Assembly (NCBI GenBank): GCA_963843745.1
Contig: CAWJLP010000005.1
Location: forward strand, 124,001-188,000
Direction: 5' to 3'
Source: Trebonia sp963843745
Lineage (GTDB): Bacteria > Actinomycetota > Actinomycetes > Streptosporangiales > Streptosporangiaceae
DNA: 64,000 nucleotides
Shown here: piece by piece, positions 56,161-63,863 of the stretch
How the letters are laid out: each line of letters starts with the position of its first letter
Position numbering within the stretch: position 1 is the first letter of the stretch
Notes under the pieces: generated by a model
Told to the model about the DNA's origin: nothing
The model's database searches: none
Seen by the model: the letters and a program-made list of their open reading frames with translations, nothing else
Translations under genes and position numbers: made by a program

Positions 56161-57768
56161 CGTGAAAATGGGTGTGGCCGCCTTGCCGCTCACCGGTTCT
56201 GCGGCCGGTCCTATGTCTGGTTCGCCGGGCTGGTTTTGTGTGGCCATCTGGCCGTGCGGGTGCGGTGACCTGGTCGGGGCGGGTCAGGCCGCGGTGTCGG
56301 GCGGGCCGCAGGCGGCAGCGAACAGGTTCAGCCATTCGTGCTCGCGGTGCCAGCCCTCGGGCAGGTGCAGCGTGATGTGCCCGCGGCCGTGCCGGGCGGT
56401 GCGGGCGGCGACGTCGATCAGGTCGCGGCGGATGGTGGCGCCGCGCGCCTTGGCGTAGGCCAGGCTGGCCAGGGAACCGGCGGCGCGCAGCAGGTTATGC
56501 GCGATCGCGGCGCAGGCCAGCCAGGCCGCATTGGCCGGGAAGAATCCGGATGGCAGGTGCGCCAGCGGCCCGTCGGTCCAGTCGGCGAAGACCTGCTCGA
56601 TGATCGCGTGGTCACGGTGCTGCTCTTCGGCCTGGACCAGCCCGGCCGGGGAATCAGTGAACACCGCGTGGTAGCGCCAGGCGGGGAACAGCTCGTCCTG
56701 CCCGGCGGGAGCCTGCCTGTTCAGGTCCCGGACCCGGCGCACGATCAGCCGGGCGGTGATCGCCTGGCCCTTCTTCGCGGAGGTGAAGGCGGTGTATTCC
56801 ACCTCGGCGACCTGGGCGTCAGAGACCCAGCACCCGAGCTGGTCATCCCAGATCGCGCGCGGGTAGCGGACGGGGTCCAGGCGTCCTGGCTGATCGCGGC
56901 GATAGCCGCGGTGACCTTGGAGTCCATGTTCACCGTGACCGAGAACCGGGCGCCGGCCCGGCGGACGGCGCCGCAGAACGCGGCGGAGTAATACGAGGAA
57001 TCCGCCCGCGCGATGACCAGGCCGCTGCATCCGGTCTCCCGGGCCGTCCTGATCGCCTCGGCCGCGAACCCGGCCGCGCCGCGGGCGGAGTTCGCGTTAC
57101 CGCCGCGCAGCCGGACCGCGGCGATCACCGGCGCGCCCAGCGGGGCGGAGATCGTGGCGGCCAGCGCGTTCAGCCCGCGGGCCAGCAAGCTCTTGCCCTG
57201 GATCTTGGTGTGCCCGAACGCGGCACCCTGCTTGCGCCGCCCGTAGACCCGCTTTTGCATCGCGTCGATATCCGCGAACGCCAGTGTGTCCCGGCCCGGC
57301 AGCAGCGGCGCCCGCCGGGCCAGCTCGCCCAGCAGCAGCCGGTTCACCGCCTCCAGCTGCCGGACATTTCCCCAGGTGCATGACCGAAGATGCGAGCCCA
57401 GCGTCGAGGGCGCCCTGGTCCCGCCGGACAAGTCCGGCATCGCGCCGTGCCGCAGCAGGTTCATGTCATCGATGCTGTCCGCGCCGGCCGCCATGCCCGC
57501 GACCAGGCACGGGATCTTCAGGTGCGCGTTGACCCCGCACGGGCCGCCCGGCCGGACGTGCTCAGTGAGCAGATCAGCCAGGCCGGCCCGCTGTGCCACG
57601 GCCATTACCGGGACCAGCCCGGCCCGCGACACGAGATTCGGGTCATCAAACGATGCGTGCGTCCTCGCCAGGCCATGCAACAATTGCACTTGCAAGGTGT
57701 CCTCTCGAACCGGGTGCTGGAAGCTTTAGACACTCCCATCGTCCCAGTTCAGAGGGCACCTTTCACGT
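56161..57768 (-). mobile_element. IS1380-like insertion sequence, approximate ends
   Basis: About 1.6 kb around a broken transposase. Tentative imperfect inverted tips are CGTGAAAATGGGTG (from 56161) and GGGCACCTTTCACG (ending 57768). No clear target duplication is seen. The right tip lies just before the truncated integrase frame. Confidence 0.5.
56284..57695 (-). pseudogene. IS1380-family transposase with a frameshift
   Basis: DDE transposase. The first part (from ATG 57695) has LADLLTEHVRPGGPCGVNAH, TLAFADIDAMQKRVYG with the first Asp, and IARADSSYYSAAFCGAVRRA with the second. After ISQDAWTP the frame breaks; continuation (VRYPRAIWDDQLGCWVSD, then TDSPAGLVQAEEQHRDHAII) is in another frame. 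The break is at a run of four G on the plus strand (56872-56875); one more base would give a single frame of about 470 codons. Confidence 0.88.
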
Positions 57769-57808
57769 TGACGCGCTCAGAAGCAGCCCTTTTTGATCGG
57801 TGGATTGA

Positions 57809-58855
57809 GGCTCAGATGTTCCGAAGCTTGCTGAGTTCCTCGCTTACTGGCTGAACGAAATCGTAGAACCAAATTTGGCCCCGAAGACGTTCGATAAATA
57901 CGAGATGTTCAGCCGCCTTCACATCATTCCGTACCTTGGCGGTAGGCGGCTTGATAATCTCCAGGTGAAGGATATCCGGCAATGGCTTAACAAGCTTGCC
58001 GTTACATGCCAGTGCTGCGCGCAGGGAAAAGACGTCGCACGGCCAGAGGACAAAAGGCGATGCTGCGCCATCGGGAAATGCTGTCAGGAAATACTTTCCA
58101 TCCGGAGTCGGGCCGATGCTCGTGACACGCTCCGCGCGGCGCTTTCTTGCGCGGTCGATGACGAGACGATCGCCCGTAACCCCGTCAAGTCGGTGAAGAC
58201 GACCAGGCGCCGGACGGCGAAGCCTCGCCGCAAACGGCAGGCCTGGACCGTCGACGATGCCCGCTGGTTCCTCGAATCGGCCTGGCACAAGGCCGAGACT
58301 CTCTATGCCGCCTTCGTCCTGGTCCTCGTCCTTGGCCTGCGCAGAGGTGAGGTTCTCGGCCTGGCGTGGGAACATGTCGACCTTGACACCGCTGAACTGT
58401 ACGTTGGCCAGCAACTTCAGCGGGTCCGCGGCAAGCTCCTGCTCCGTGAGGTCAAGACTGAAGCGTCCGAAGCTCCGCTTCCGCTGCCCGTCTTGTGCGT
58501 GACAGCGCTGAGAATACGCAAGACGCAGCAGGATACGGACAGGGCCAGGGCCGGAGACACCTGGGTTGAGACCGGCTTGGTCTTCACCACCAAGCACGGT
58601 ACCCCGATCGATCCGCAGAACTTCAACCGCAGCTTCGACCGCTGTATCACCGCGGCCCGGGTTCCCAGGATCACCGTGCACGGCACTCGGAGGACCTGCG
58701 CCACGCTGCTGGCCGCCCTCGACGTCCATCCCCGTGTGGCGATGCGCATCCTGCGGCATAGCAAGATTGCCGTCACGATGGAGATCTATACCGAGGCGCC
58801 GTCCGAGGCCACCTGCGAAGCGCTTCGCAAGCTGAGCGAGCAGCTGGTCGCATGA
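57809..58855 (+). pseudogene. int: Tyrosine integrase, 5' truncated
   Basis: Site-specific recombinase of the element. The frame opens after TGA 57806 with KLAEFLAYWLNEIVEPN, so the core-binding domain is present, but the arm-binding N-terminus (usually about 60-80 residues) and a proper start are missing; TTG 57875 is the first start codon. Catalytic residues are present: Arg in LGLRRGEVLGL, His-x2-Arg in VHGTRRTCATLL, His in ILRHSKIAVTM and Tyr in EIYTEAP. The IS just upstream probably removed the 5' end. Confidence 0.85.
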
Positions 58856-58862
58856 CGGCCGT

Positions 58863-58882
58863 TGCTGCCGTTTGCTGCTGCC
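58863..58882. repeat. Att arm repeat, right copy
   Basis: TGCTGCCGTTTGCTGCTGCC, 7 bases after the integrase stop; identical copy at 50562-50581. Relatives near 53141 and 55658. Confidence 0.85.
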
Positions 58883-58894
58883 GGGAGATCAAGA

Positions 58895-58923
58895 AGGCCG
58901 GTTCCGCGATTCGGAACCGGCCT
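58895..58923. terminator. Hairpin between integrase and tRNA-Val
   Basis: Perfect 12-bp arms AGGCCGGTTCCG and CGGAACCGGCCT with a 5-base loop. It ends both the integrase and, on the other strand, tRNA-Val, and resembles the hairpin at 50393-50425. Confidence 0.75.
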
Positions 58924-58933
58924 GTGGGCTCGG

Positions 58934-59005
58934 TGGGCGATACTGGGATCGAACCAGTGACCTCCTCGGTGTGAACGAGGCGCTCTCCCGCTGAGCCAAT
59001 CGCCC
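58934..59005 (-). tRNA. tRNA-Val (anticodon CAC)
   Basis: 72 bases, cloverleaf: acceptor GGGCGAT/ATCGCCC, D-arm GCTCAGCGGGAGAGC, anticodon loop TTCACAC, T-arm GGTTCGATCC, discriminator A. CCA is not encoded. Serves as attachment site; its 3' half is duplicated at 50434-50476. Confidence 0.95.
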
Positions 59006-59481
59006 GTGCCATGGGTCAGCGTAGCGCATGTTGAGGTGTGGCGCGGCAACGGTCACGCTACGCAGTCAGCGATTGGGCGGTCCCGGCCGCTCGACGTGCA
59101 CAGATCTACTGGCAAGTAGGGTAAGTGCTCGCTACTCTAAGCGATGCAATCGATAGCATCAGATAACGATCATATCGCAAGGTGTTACTAGCCGCCTACC
59201 CTGGGTAGACGTATTTATAGCAGCTTGGTTGCGATGAAGGTCACAACCTGTGCAAACGATAGGCAGGAACAAGAACGTGGGCTAGGGTCGTTCCTAACAC
59301 ATGGCAGCTGCACATGCAGATGCAGTGGCGGATGCCCGTGCAGCCGGAGCGCGAAAAGTTCAAACGGAAGCAATCGGGCAAGACGACCCGTAACGCTCCG
59401 TATATGTACATCTCGCGAGCCGGCTGTGACACTCCGACAGACCCCGGGACACCGGGAACCGGCGAATAGGTTGACCAGATA
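59006..59481. other. Long A+T-richer leader upstream of ssgB
   Basis: No gene. Contains the palindrome CTACCCTGGGTAG (59196-59208) just before TATTTATAG, a possible promoter, and TGACACTC near 59427, which includes the GACAC core of the WhiA site. Developmental control is expected for ssgB but these sites are only candidates. Confidence 0.5.
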
Positions 59482-59916
59482 ATGAACAGCAGCAGCACGG
59501 TATCAGCGGAACTCGGACTACGCCTCGTTGTGCCTCAGCAGACGATCGTGCCGCTGATGGCTAGCCTCTTTTACTCCCGCGAGGACCCCTACGCCATCCG
59601 CATCGCGTTCCACGTTGGCCTTGACGAGCCAGTCGAGTGGATCTTCGCGCGCGATTTGCTGGCCATGGGCATCGAGGGCCGCGAGGGTCAGGGTGACGTC
59701 CAGGTGTGGCCGTCGGCCGGCACCGAGGGCGGCGAGCCGGGCAGCGTGCTGAACCTCGAGCTGTCCTCGCCGTTCGGCCAGGCGCACTTCGAGGCGCCGG
59801 TCAAGGAGATCGCGGACTTCCTGCGCAAGACCTACGCGATCGTGGAGGCCGGCAAGGAGAGCGACCACGTCGACGTCGAGGCCGAGATCACCGACCTGCT
59901 TCGCCAGGCGTCGTAA
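59482..59916 (+). CDS. ssgB: SsgB-type sporulation/cell division activator
   Basis: SsgA-like protein; SsgB recruits FtsZ to sporulation septa in Streptomyces. The 144 residues begin VSAELGLRLVVPQQTIVPL, then DPYAIRIAFHVGLDEPVEWIFARDLLAMGI, shown here in parts, and GDVQVWPS. Location downstream of thrS matches Streptomyces. The ribosome site is weak (AGG 12 bases upstream). A strong terminator follows. Confidence 0.9.
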   Translation: MNSSSTVSAELGLRLVVPQQTIVPLMASLFYSREDPYAIRIAFHVGLDEPVEWIFARDLLAMGIEGREGQGDVQVWPSAGTEGGEPGSVLNLELSSPFGQAHFEAPVKEIADFLRKTYAIVEAGKESDHVDVEAEITDLLRQAS

Positions 59917-59935
59917 CACCAAGGAAAACTATGCT

Positions 59936-59968
59936 CCCGGCCCGTTCCCCCGTAACGGGCCGGGTTTT
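59936..59968 (+). terminator. Rho-independent terminator after ssgB
   Basis: CCCGGCCCGTT and AACGGGCCGGG form a perfect 11-bp stem with a 7-base loop, followed by TTTTCC. Confidence 0.9.
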
Positions 59969-59973
59969 CCTTT

Positions 59974-59993
59974 GCCCGAACGGGCCCGTGGTG
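59974..59993 (+). repeat. Dispersed CCCGAACGGGCCCGTGGTG element, copy E
   Basis: Six bases after the ssgB terminator T-run; the closest of the five copies to a recognised regulatory signal. Confidence 0.85.
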
Positions 59994-60020
59994 CCTCTGT
60001 CCCCGCGCCCCGCCACCACT

Positions 60021-60084
60021 TAGGGCGAGAACGTTACCTAAATATCGCCACAAATCGGACATTAGGCGTTCATTTCTCGCCCTA
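60021..60084. promoter_or_regulatory. Inverted repeat in the promoter of the AbiEi-like gene
   Basis: TAGGGCGAGAA (60021-60031) and TTCTCGCCCTA (60074-60084) with nested CCTAA/TTAGG around an A+T-rich centre. Suits binding by the winged-helix N-terminus of the downstream protein, as AbiEi proteins bind inverted repeats in their own promoters. Confidence 0.55.
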
Positions 60085-60117
60085 TGTCATTGGCGCTTGG
60101 CTGATGCATTATTAATT

Positions 60118-61077
60118 GTGACTTCTCGTGATTTTGTCGACACCTTGAGTAAGGTGGACGTCGGCACGCTCGCGACCTGGCGGGCCGCGGGTATCTCTAC
60201 GAGACAGCTGCACTCGCTGGTTAGCGCCGGACAGCTCGTGAAGGTACGGCACGGCGCTTACGCCACCAGAGGCGTGCTGACCCGGGCCGAGACGGATCCC
60301 GGGCTGCGGCATGCGGTCGATGTGGCCGCGACCATGGCCACCAGGAGGCAGAGCGGTACCGCTAGCCACCACTCCGCCGCGCAGTTGCACGGGCTGAGAC
60401 TGCTGAAGCAGCCACCCGGCGGGACAGTCACGCTGACAGTTCCGCCAGGAACCCGGGCGGGACGGTACCGACAGGATGTCGGCGTCATCTGCCATGCGGC
60501 CGAACTGCCGGCCCAGCAGGTGACGAAGCGCTACGGGGTTGCGGTGACTACCGCGGCCCGGACGGTTGCCGACATCGCGCGCACCACCACCTTCATGGAG
60601 GGCGTTGTCGTCGCGGATGCCGCGCTGTACGAGCGGCACGCGTCGAAGAGCGAGCTCCGGCGAGTGCTGGCCGGCTGCGAGCGGTGGCCGGGGACCAGCC
60701 GGGCCCGGCAGGTGATCGACTTCGCGGACGGGCTCGCCGAGTCGGTGCTCGAGTCCTGCGCGCGGGTGCTCTTCCGCGACCATGGCCTGCCGCCGCCGGA
60801 GCTTCAGGTGCACATCACCGGGCGCGACCGCACCATGATCGCGCGGGTGGACTTCTTCTGGCGGCGCTACGGTGTCGTCGCCGAGACGGACGGCCTGCTG
60901 AAGTACGACAGCGGCGAGCGGGCCATCGCCGAGCGCCGCCGGGACCGGCTGCTGCTGGAGGCGGGCTTCGAAGTTGTCCACGTCACCTGGCAGGAACTGT
61001 TCAGCGACGCGGCGCGGGTCGCTGGGCGTATCCGGGAGGCTTTCAGGCGTGCCGAGCGCCTCAGGTTTGCCCGGTGA
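60118..61077 (+). CDS. AbiEi antitoxin-like N-terminus with DUF559-like C-terminus
   Basis: About 319 residues from GTG 60118 (TTG 60097 also possible; neither has a ribosome site, so translation may be leaderless). The N-terminal winged helix (RAAGISTRQLHSLVSAGQLV, RHGAYATRG) is AbiEi-like; the middle has SHHSAAQLHGL and VTTAARTVADIART; the end (ARVDFFWRRYGVVAETDG, ERRRDRLLLEAGFEVVHVTW) resembles DUF559/Vsr-like nuclease folds. No toxin gene is adjacent, so a type IV toxin-antitoxin role is uncertain. Confidence 0.82.
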   Translation: MTSRDFVDTLSKVDVGTLATWRAAGISTRQLHSLVSAGQLVKVRHGAYATRGVLTRAETDPGLRHAVDVAATMATRRQSGTASHHSAAQLHGLRLLKQPPGGTVTLTVPPGTRAGRYRQDVGVICHAAELPAQQVTKRYGVAVTTAARTVADIARTTTFMEGVVVADAALYERHASKSELRRVLAGCERWPGTSRARQVIDFADGLAESVLESCARVLFRDHGLPPPELQVHITGRDRTMIARVDFFWRRYGVVAETDGLLKYDSGERAIAERRRDRLLLEAGFEVVHVTWQELFSDAARVAGRIREAFRRAERLRFAR

Positions 61078-61182
61078 GACAGGAGTGGCGGGATTTTCGG
61101 CCGAACCCGAGGGGTCCGAGTTGGTGTACTCGCCAGGATCGGCTACAGTTCTCTACGCGCGCCGGAGAGATCTGGTGCGAGT

Positions 61183-61255
61183 GCGGACGTGGCTCAGCTG
61201 GTAGAGCATCACCTTGCCAAGGTGAGGGTCGCGGGTTCGAATCCCGTCGTCCGCT
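61183..61255 (+). tRNA. tRNA-Gly (anticodon GCC)
   Basis: 73 bases: acceptor GCGGACG/CGTCCGC, D-arm GCTCAGCTGGTAGAGC, anticodon loop TTGCCAA, T-arm GGTTCGAATC. No encoded CCA. Confidence 0.96.
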
Positions 61256-61307
61256 CGGAGGCGCGGCTATGCGGCTCTGGTTAGCCGCCGGCGAAGCTCG
61301 CTCCTGC

Positions 61308-61379
61308 GGCGGAGTGGCCGAGTGGCTTAGGCAAGGGCCTGCAAAGCCCTGTACACGGGTTCGATTCCCGTCTCCGCCT
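61308..61379 (+). tRNA. tRNA-Cys (anticodon GCA)
   Basis: 72 bases: acceptor GGCGGAG/CTCCGCC, anticodon loop CTGCAAA, T-arm GGTTCGATTC. Lies 52 bases after tRNA-Gly, probably one transcript. Confidence 0.96.
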
Positions 61380-61475
61380 CTTATCCGGTCTCTGACCAGG
61401 GAATCTCTCGCTGCGCGTGGCGGCCGGATCCCCGCAGTTCGCCGCTGTCGGGCCGCGTGCGGCCCCGGGGGTGTG

Positions 61476-61586
61476 TCACATATTCCTCATCGCTATACAC
61501 AGCCGCACGTCCGGCAGCGACCTGACCACCATCACCCCGAGCGCAGCTGCCATGGTGATTGCCGCGACGTATCCGAGTGCCCTCAT
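61476..61586 (-). CDS. 36-residue DUF6893-like small protein
   Basis: Starts MRALGYVAAITMAAALGVMV and ends in a charged RxxxMRNM-type tail after VRSLPDVRLC. This short hydrophobic helix followed by SLPDxR and MRxM is the layout of actinobacterial DUF6893 proteins. ATG 61586 has AGGAG 8 bases upstream. Function unknown; probably membrane-associated. Confidence 0.75.
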   Translation of the reverse strand: MRALGYVAAITMAAALGVMVVRSLPDVRLCIAMRNM

Positions 61587-61603
61587 TACTTTTCTCCTGC
61601 TCT

Positions 61604-62185
61604 TCAGCCGATCCGCGACCCGCGGCATTGATGTCCCCGTTCCGCGGCCGGTGGCACGGCAGGCCCTCCTACCTGACCGCCGTCCTCGACCACGGCGCCC
61701 GATGAGGTTCCCAGCCTCAGCAGGGCCATGCGCAACAAGACCGCCATGTCACGCGGACAGATCTCCAGCACCCTGCTCGCCCGGACGTACCCGAGACCGC
61801 CGATCAGCACCGGCCCGAGCGCTCCCCGCTCCGTTTCGCTCAGGAGCCTGCCAGGATCTACGCAGTCGGCAACGTCGCCGGAAAGCGGCTGGGCGGGGCG
61901 GCAGCCGCGCCCGGCCGGGTCGCCGGCCAGCTGCTGACAGCGCCGGAAAACTGACTCCGCCAGACGGTAACGCGTGTCGTCTTCGCCTTGCCCGACCACC
62001 CGGGCCAGCGCGCACTCATCGACGATGACCTCACGGGTAACGTGCTTGGCCAACGCCGGGTCACCGAGAGTCAGAAACGCCTGCCGGTACAGCCCGGTGG
62101 CATAACGCTGATAAACGTCTCTGCTGCGAGCCGAGCTGGCGCTGGCAAAGACGCCAACCGTGGCGTTCTTACCCAATCCCAGCAT
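61604..62185 (-). CDS. Sigma-70 family-like protein
   Basis: 193 residues from ATG 62185 (GGAG 6 bases upstream). The first half (VYQRYATGLYRQAFLTLGDP) is like sigma region 2; the second (LSETERGALGPVLIGGLGYV, RASRVLEICPRDMAVLLRMAL) is like the region 4 helix-turn-helix of ECF sigma factors. Region 2 promoter-melting residues are weak, so it may be a degenerate sigma-like regulator. Confidence 0.7.
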   Translation of the reverse strand: MLGLGKNATVGVFASASSARSRDVYQRYATGLYRQAFLTLGDPALAKHVTREVIVDECALARVVGQGEDDTRYRLAESVFRRCQQLAGDPAGRGCRPAQPLSGDVADCVDPGRLLSETERGALGPVLIGGLGYVRASRVLEICPRDMAVLLRMALLRLGTSSGAVVEDGGQVGGPAVPPAAERGHQCRGSRIG

Positions 62186-62632
62186 GGAAGACTCCGCGCA
62201 TCTCGGCGGCGCCGCGGCTAAGCAAGCGCTGTCAGCCACCGAGGTCCGGAGCGGTACCTGAAGAGTAACACGGCAAGGGTCACAAACGCGGTGGACCGGG
62301 CCGCCGCGGCAGGGCGCGGTCGTTCACCAGCTCGTGCCCCGACGCGCCGCATTCTCGTCGGAGGGGCCGCAAACGCAGGCGGCGCTGGCAGCCAGGCCGA
62401 CCGTCTCCAGTCCGGCGTGGCGCGAACGGCGACATCGGCTCGCTGGCGCGGGCCCGCGAGATCTCAAGCAGACCGGCAGGAGCGTCGACCGACATCGGAT
62501 ACCCGCGGCACGCAGTTAGCTTCTCCCTGACGGAGGGGCCCGCGGCGGATGTAGACCAGCAGCGCCGGAACCGGTCGCGCAGGCTGGTGAAGCTGCCGCC
62601 GGGGCTGGCCGGGGTGCGGCTGGTCCCGAGCA
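62186..62632. other. Region downstream of whiB with an uncertain reading frame
   Basis: A minus-strand frame of 118 codons (62280-62636) starts with ATGATG overlapping the whiB stop. Its first 27 codons nearly all end in G or C, then the bias fades and the product becomes Arg/Pro-rich. It could be a decayed third operon gene; I do not call it as a gene. Confidence 0.35.
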
Positions 62633-62902
62633 TCATCGACTAGCACAGTGCAGGCGGTGCAGGACCCGGCGCTCGCCCTCGTCGCGGCCGCCCCAGATTC
62701 CGTATTCCTGGTGGGTATCCAGCGCGAAGGCCAGGCAGCGCTGCCGGACCGGGCAGCGGGCGCAGATCGCCTTGGCCCGCTGGGCCTGCACGAGGGCCGG
62801 CCCGGAGTTGCCGATCGGGAAGAACAGCTCGGGATCGCAGCAGCGGCAGGCCGCCAACTCACGCCAGGACGTGCCATGGTCGCTGGCGGCCGGCGCGGTC
62901 AC
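62633..62902 (-). CDS. WhiB-like iron-sulfur transcription factor
   Basis: 89 residues from GTG 62902, which overlaps the merR stop (GTGA). Iron-sulfur ligands: Cys in ELAACRCCDPELFFP and the C-x2-C-x5-C of AICARCPVRQRCLAFAL; the turn motif is YGIWGG and a short basic tail follows. Wbl proteins bind sigma factors, so coupling to the MerR partner and nearby sigma-like gene is suggestive. Confidence 0.92.
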   Translation of the reverse strand: MTAPAASDHGTSWRELAACRCCDPELFFPIGNSGPALVQAQRAKAICARCPVRQRCLAFALDTHQEYGIWGGRDEGERRVLHRLHCASR

Positions 62903-63345
62903 CGGAGCCGCCCTATGGCCGCGGCGGCGGTAACCGGGTCGCCGTCGGGCAGCCGGGCCCCGACAGCCGCGGCGAGCTCTGGGGTGGCGCCGGCCGCCTG
63001 CCCGGCCGGCTCGTCGAAGGCATCCAGGGCCTCTCGCAGCGCCCTGGTCAGCTCGCCCGCGGTCGCGGTCAGGCGGGCCGGCCCGCCCGCCCCGCTGGGA
63101 CCGGCGTTGTCGGCCAGCACGGCCCGGGCCGCCTCGGCGGCCGACAGGCCGCGGGCGAGGTGGGCCTGCATCTGGCCGATGCGCCACTCGTCCGCCTCGG
63201 TGTACAGCCGGAAGCCGCCCGCGGAGCGCACCGGCCGCAGCAGCCCGTAGCGCCTTTCCCAGGCTCGCAGCACGTGATCGCTGACGCCGAGCCGTCGGCT
63301 CAGCTCGCCGATGCGCCGGCTAGCCGTGCGTTCGGGGATCTCCAC
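62899..63345 (-). CDS. MerR-family regulator, short form
   Basis: 148 residues from GTG 63345. The HTH and wing are RRIGELSRRLGVSDHVLRAW and ERRYGLLRPVRSAGGFRLYT, as in MerR/LitR proteins. The C-terminal part is a short Ala/Gly-rich helical segment; the B12- or effector-binding domain of LitR-type proteins is absent. It is co-transcribed with whiB and divergent from the SRPBCC gene. Confidence 0.9.
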   Translation of the reverse strand: MEIPERTASRRIGELSRRLGVSDHVLRAWERRYGLLRPVRSAGGFRLYTEADEWRIGQMQAHLARGLSAAEAARAVLADNAGPSGAGGPARLTATAGELTRALREALDAFDEPAGQAAGATPELAAAVGARLPDGDPVTAAAAIGRLR

Positions 63346-63349
63346 AGCA

Positions 63350-63405
63350 ATACTGTACAGTATCTAGTCAAACCTTTGACAAATATTAGACAAAGAAGTT
63401 ACGAT
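63350..63405. promoter_or_regulatory. Divergent promoter region with two palindromes
   Basis: ATACTGTACAGTAT (63350-63363) is a perfect 14-bp palindrome just upstream of merR. GTCAAACCTTTGAC (63367-63380) is a second dyad overlapping TTGACA (63376-63381), a -35 box with TACGAT 18 bases later as -10 for the SRPBCC gene. MerR-type control of both directions is likely. Confidence 0.65.
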
Positions 63406-63434
63406 TGCCTCTTAGCCAGCGCTCAAGGGGTGCC

Positions 63435-63863
63435 ATGAGACTGCGGAAGACTGTTGTCACCGACAAACCGCTCGCGAGGGTCTTCGACTACCTCAGCGAC
63501 TTCACCACGACGACCGACTGGGATCCCGGCACTGTGGCCACGGTAAGGCAGCAAGGCGACGGCGGGGTCGGCACGACATATCTCAATACCTCCGAGTTCC
63601 TGGGCCGCAGGACCGAGCTGCGCTACGTCGTGCAGGAACTCGTGCCTGGTGAGCGGATACGGCTCCGCGGCGAGAACGAGGCTGTCAGCTCCGTCGATAC
63701 CATGACTTTCCGCAAGGTCCCGGTCGGCACCGAGGTGACCTATACCGCCGAGTTCGGTTTCAAGGGAGCGGCCCGGTACCTCGCGCCGCTCTTCCGCCCC
63801 GCCCTGGTCCGGCTCGGGAACAGGGCGGAAGCCGGCCTGAGCCATGCGCTGAGCAGGCTCTGA
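63435..63863 (+). CDS. SRPBCC-family protein
   Basis: 142 residues with the START/polyketide-cyclase-like fold: VFDYLSDFTTTTDWDPGTVA at the start and VTYTAEFGFKGAARYLAPLF before the terminal helix. ATG 63435 has AAGGGG 5 bases upstream. Ligand unknown. Its promoter is shared with the MerR/WhiB pair. Confidence 0.85.
   Translation: MRLRKTVVTDKPLARVFDYLSDFTTTTDWDPGTVATVRQQGDGGVGTTYLNTSEFLGRRTELRYVVQELVPGERIRLRGENEAVSSVDTMTFRKVPVGTEVTYTAEFGFKGAARYLAPLFRPALVRLGNRAEAGLSHALSRL

Larger units (their letters stand above)
50434..58976. mobile_element. Integrated element(s) at tRNA-Val, about 8.5 kb
   Basis: Bounded on the right by the intact tRNA-Val(CAC) and on the left by a 43-bp copy of its 3' half. 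An integrase lies beside the tRNA and ends 78 bases from the tRNA 3' end, as in site-specific actinomycete elements. The 20-mer TGCTGCCGTTTGCTGCTGCC is at both ends (50562-50581, 58863-58882). Internal att-like remnants near 53052 and 55563 suggest three accreted segments. No replication, transfer or phage structural genes are present, and the integrase is truncated, so the island is probably fixed. Confidence 0.85.

Noticed and set aside
62280..62636. 118-codon frame overlapping the whiB stop by ATGA
   Set aside because: The overlap and first 27 codons look coding, but the rest loses codon bias and matches nothing I know; kept only as a note.
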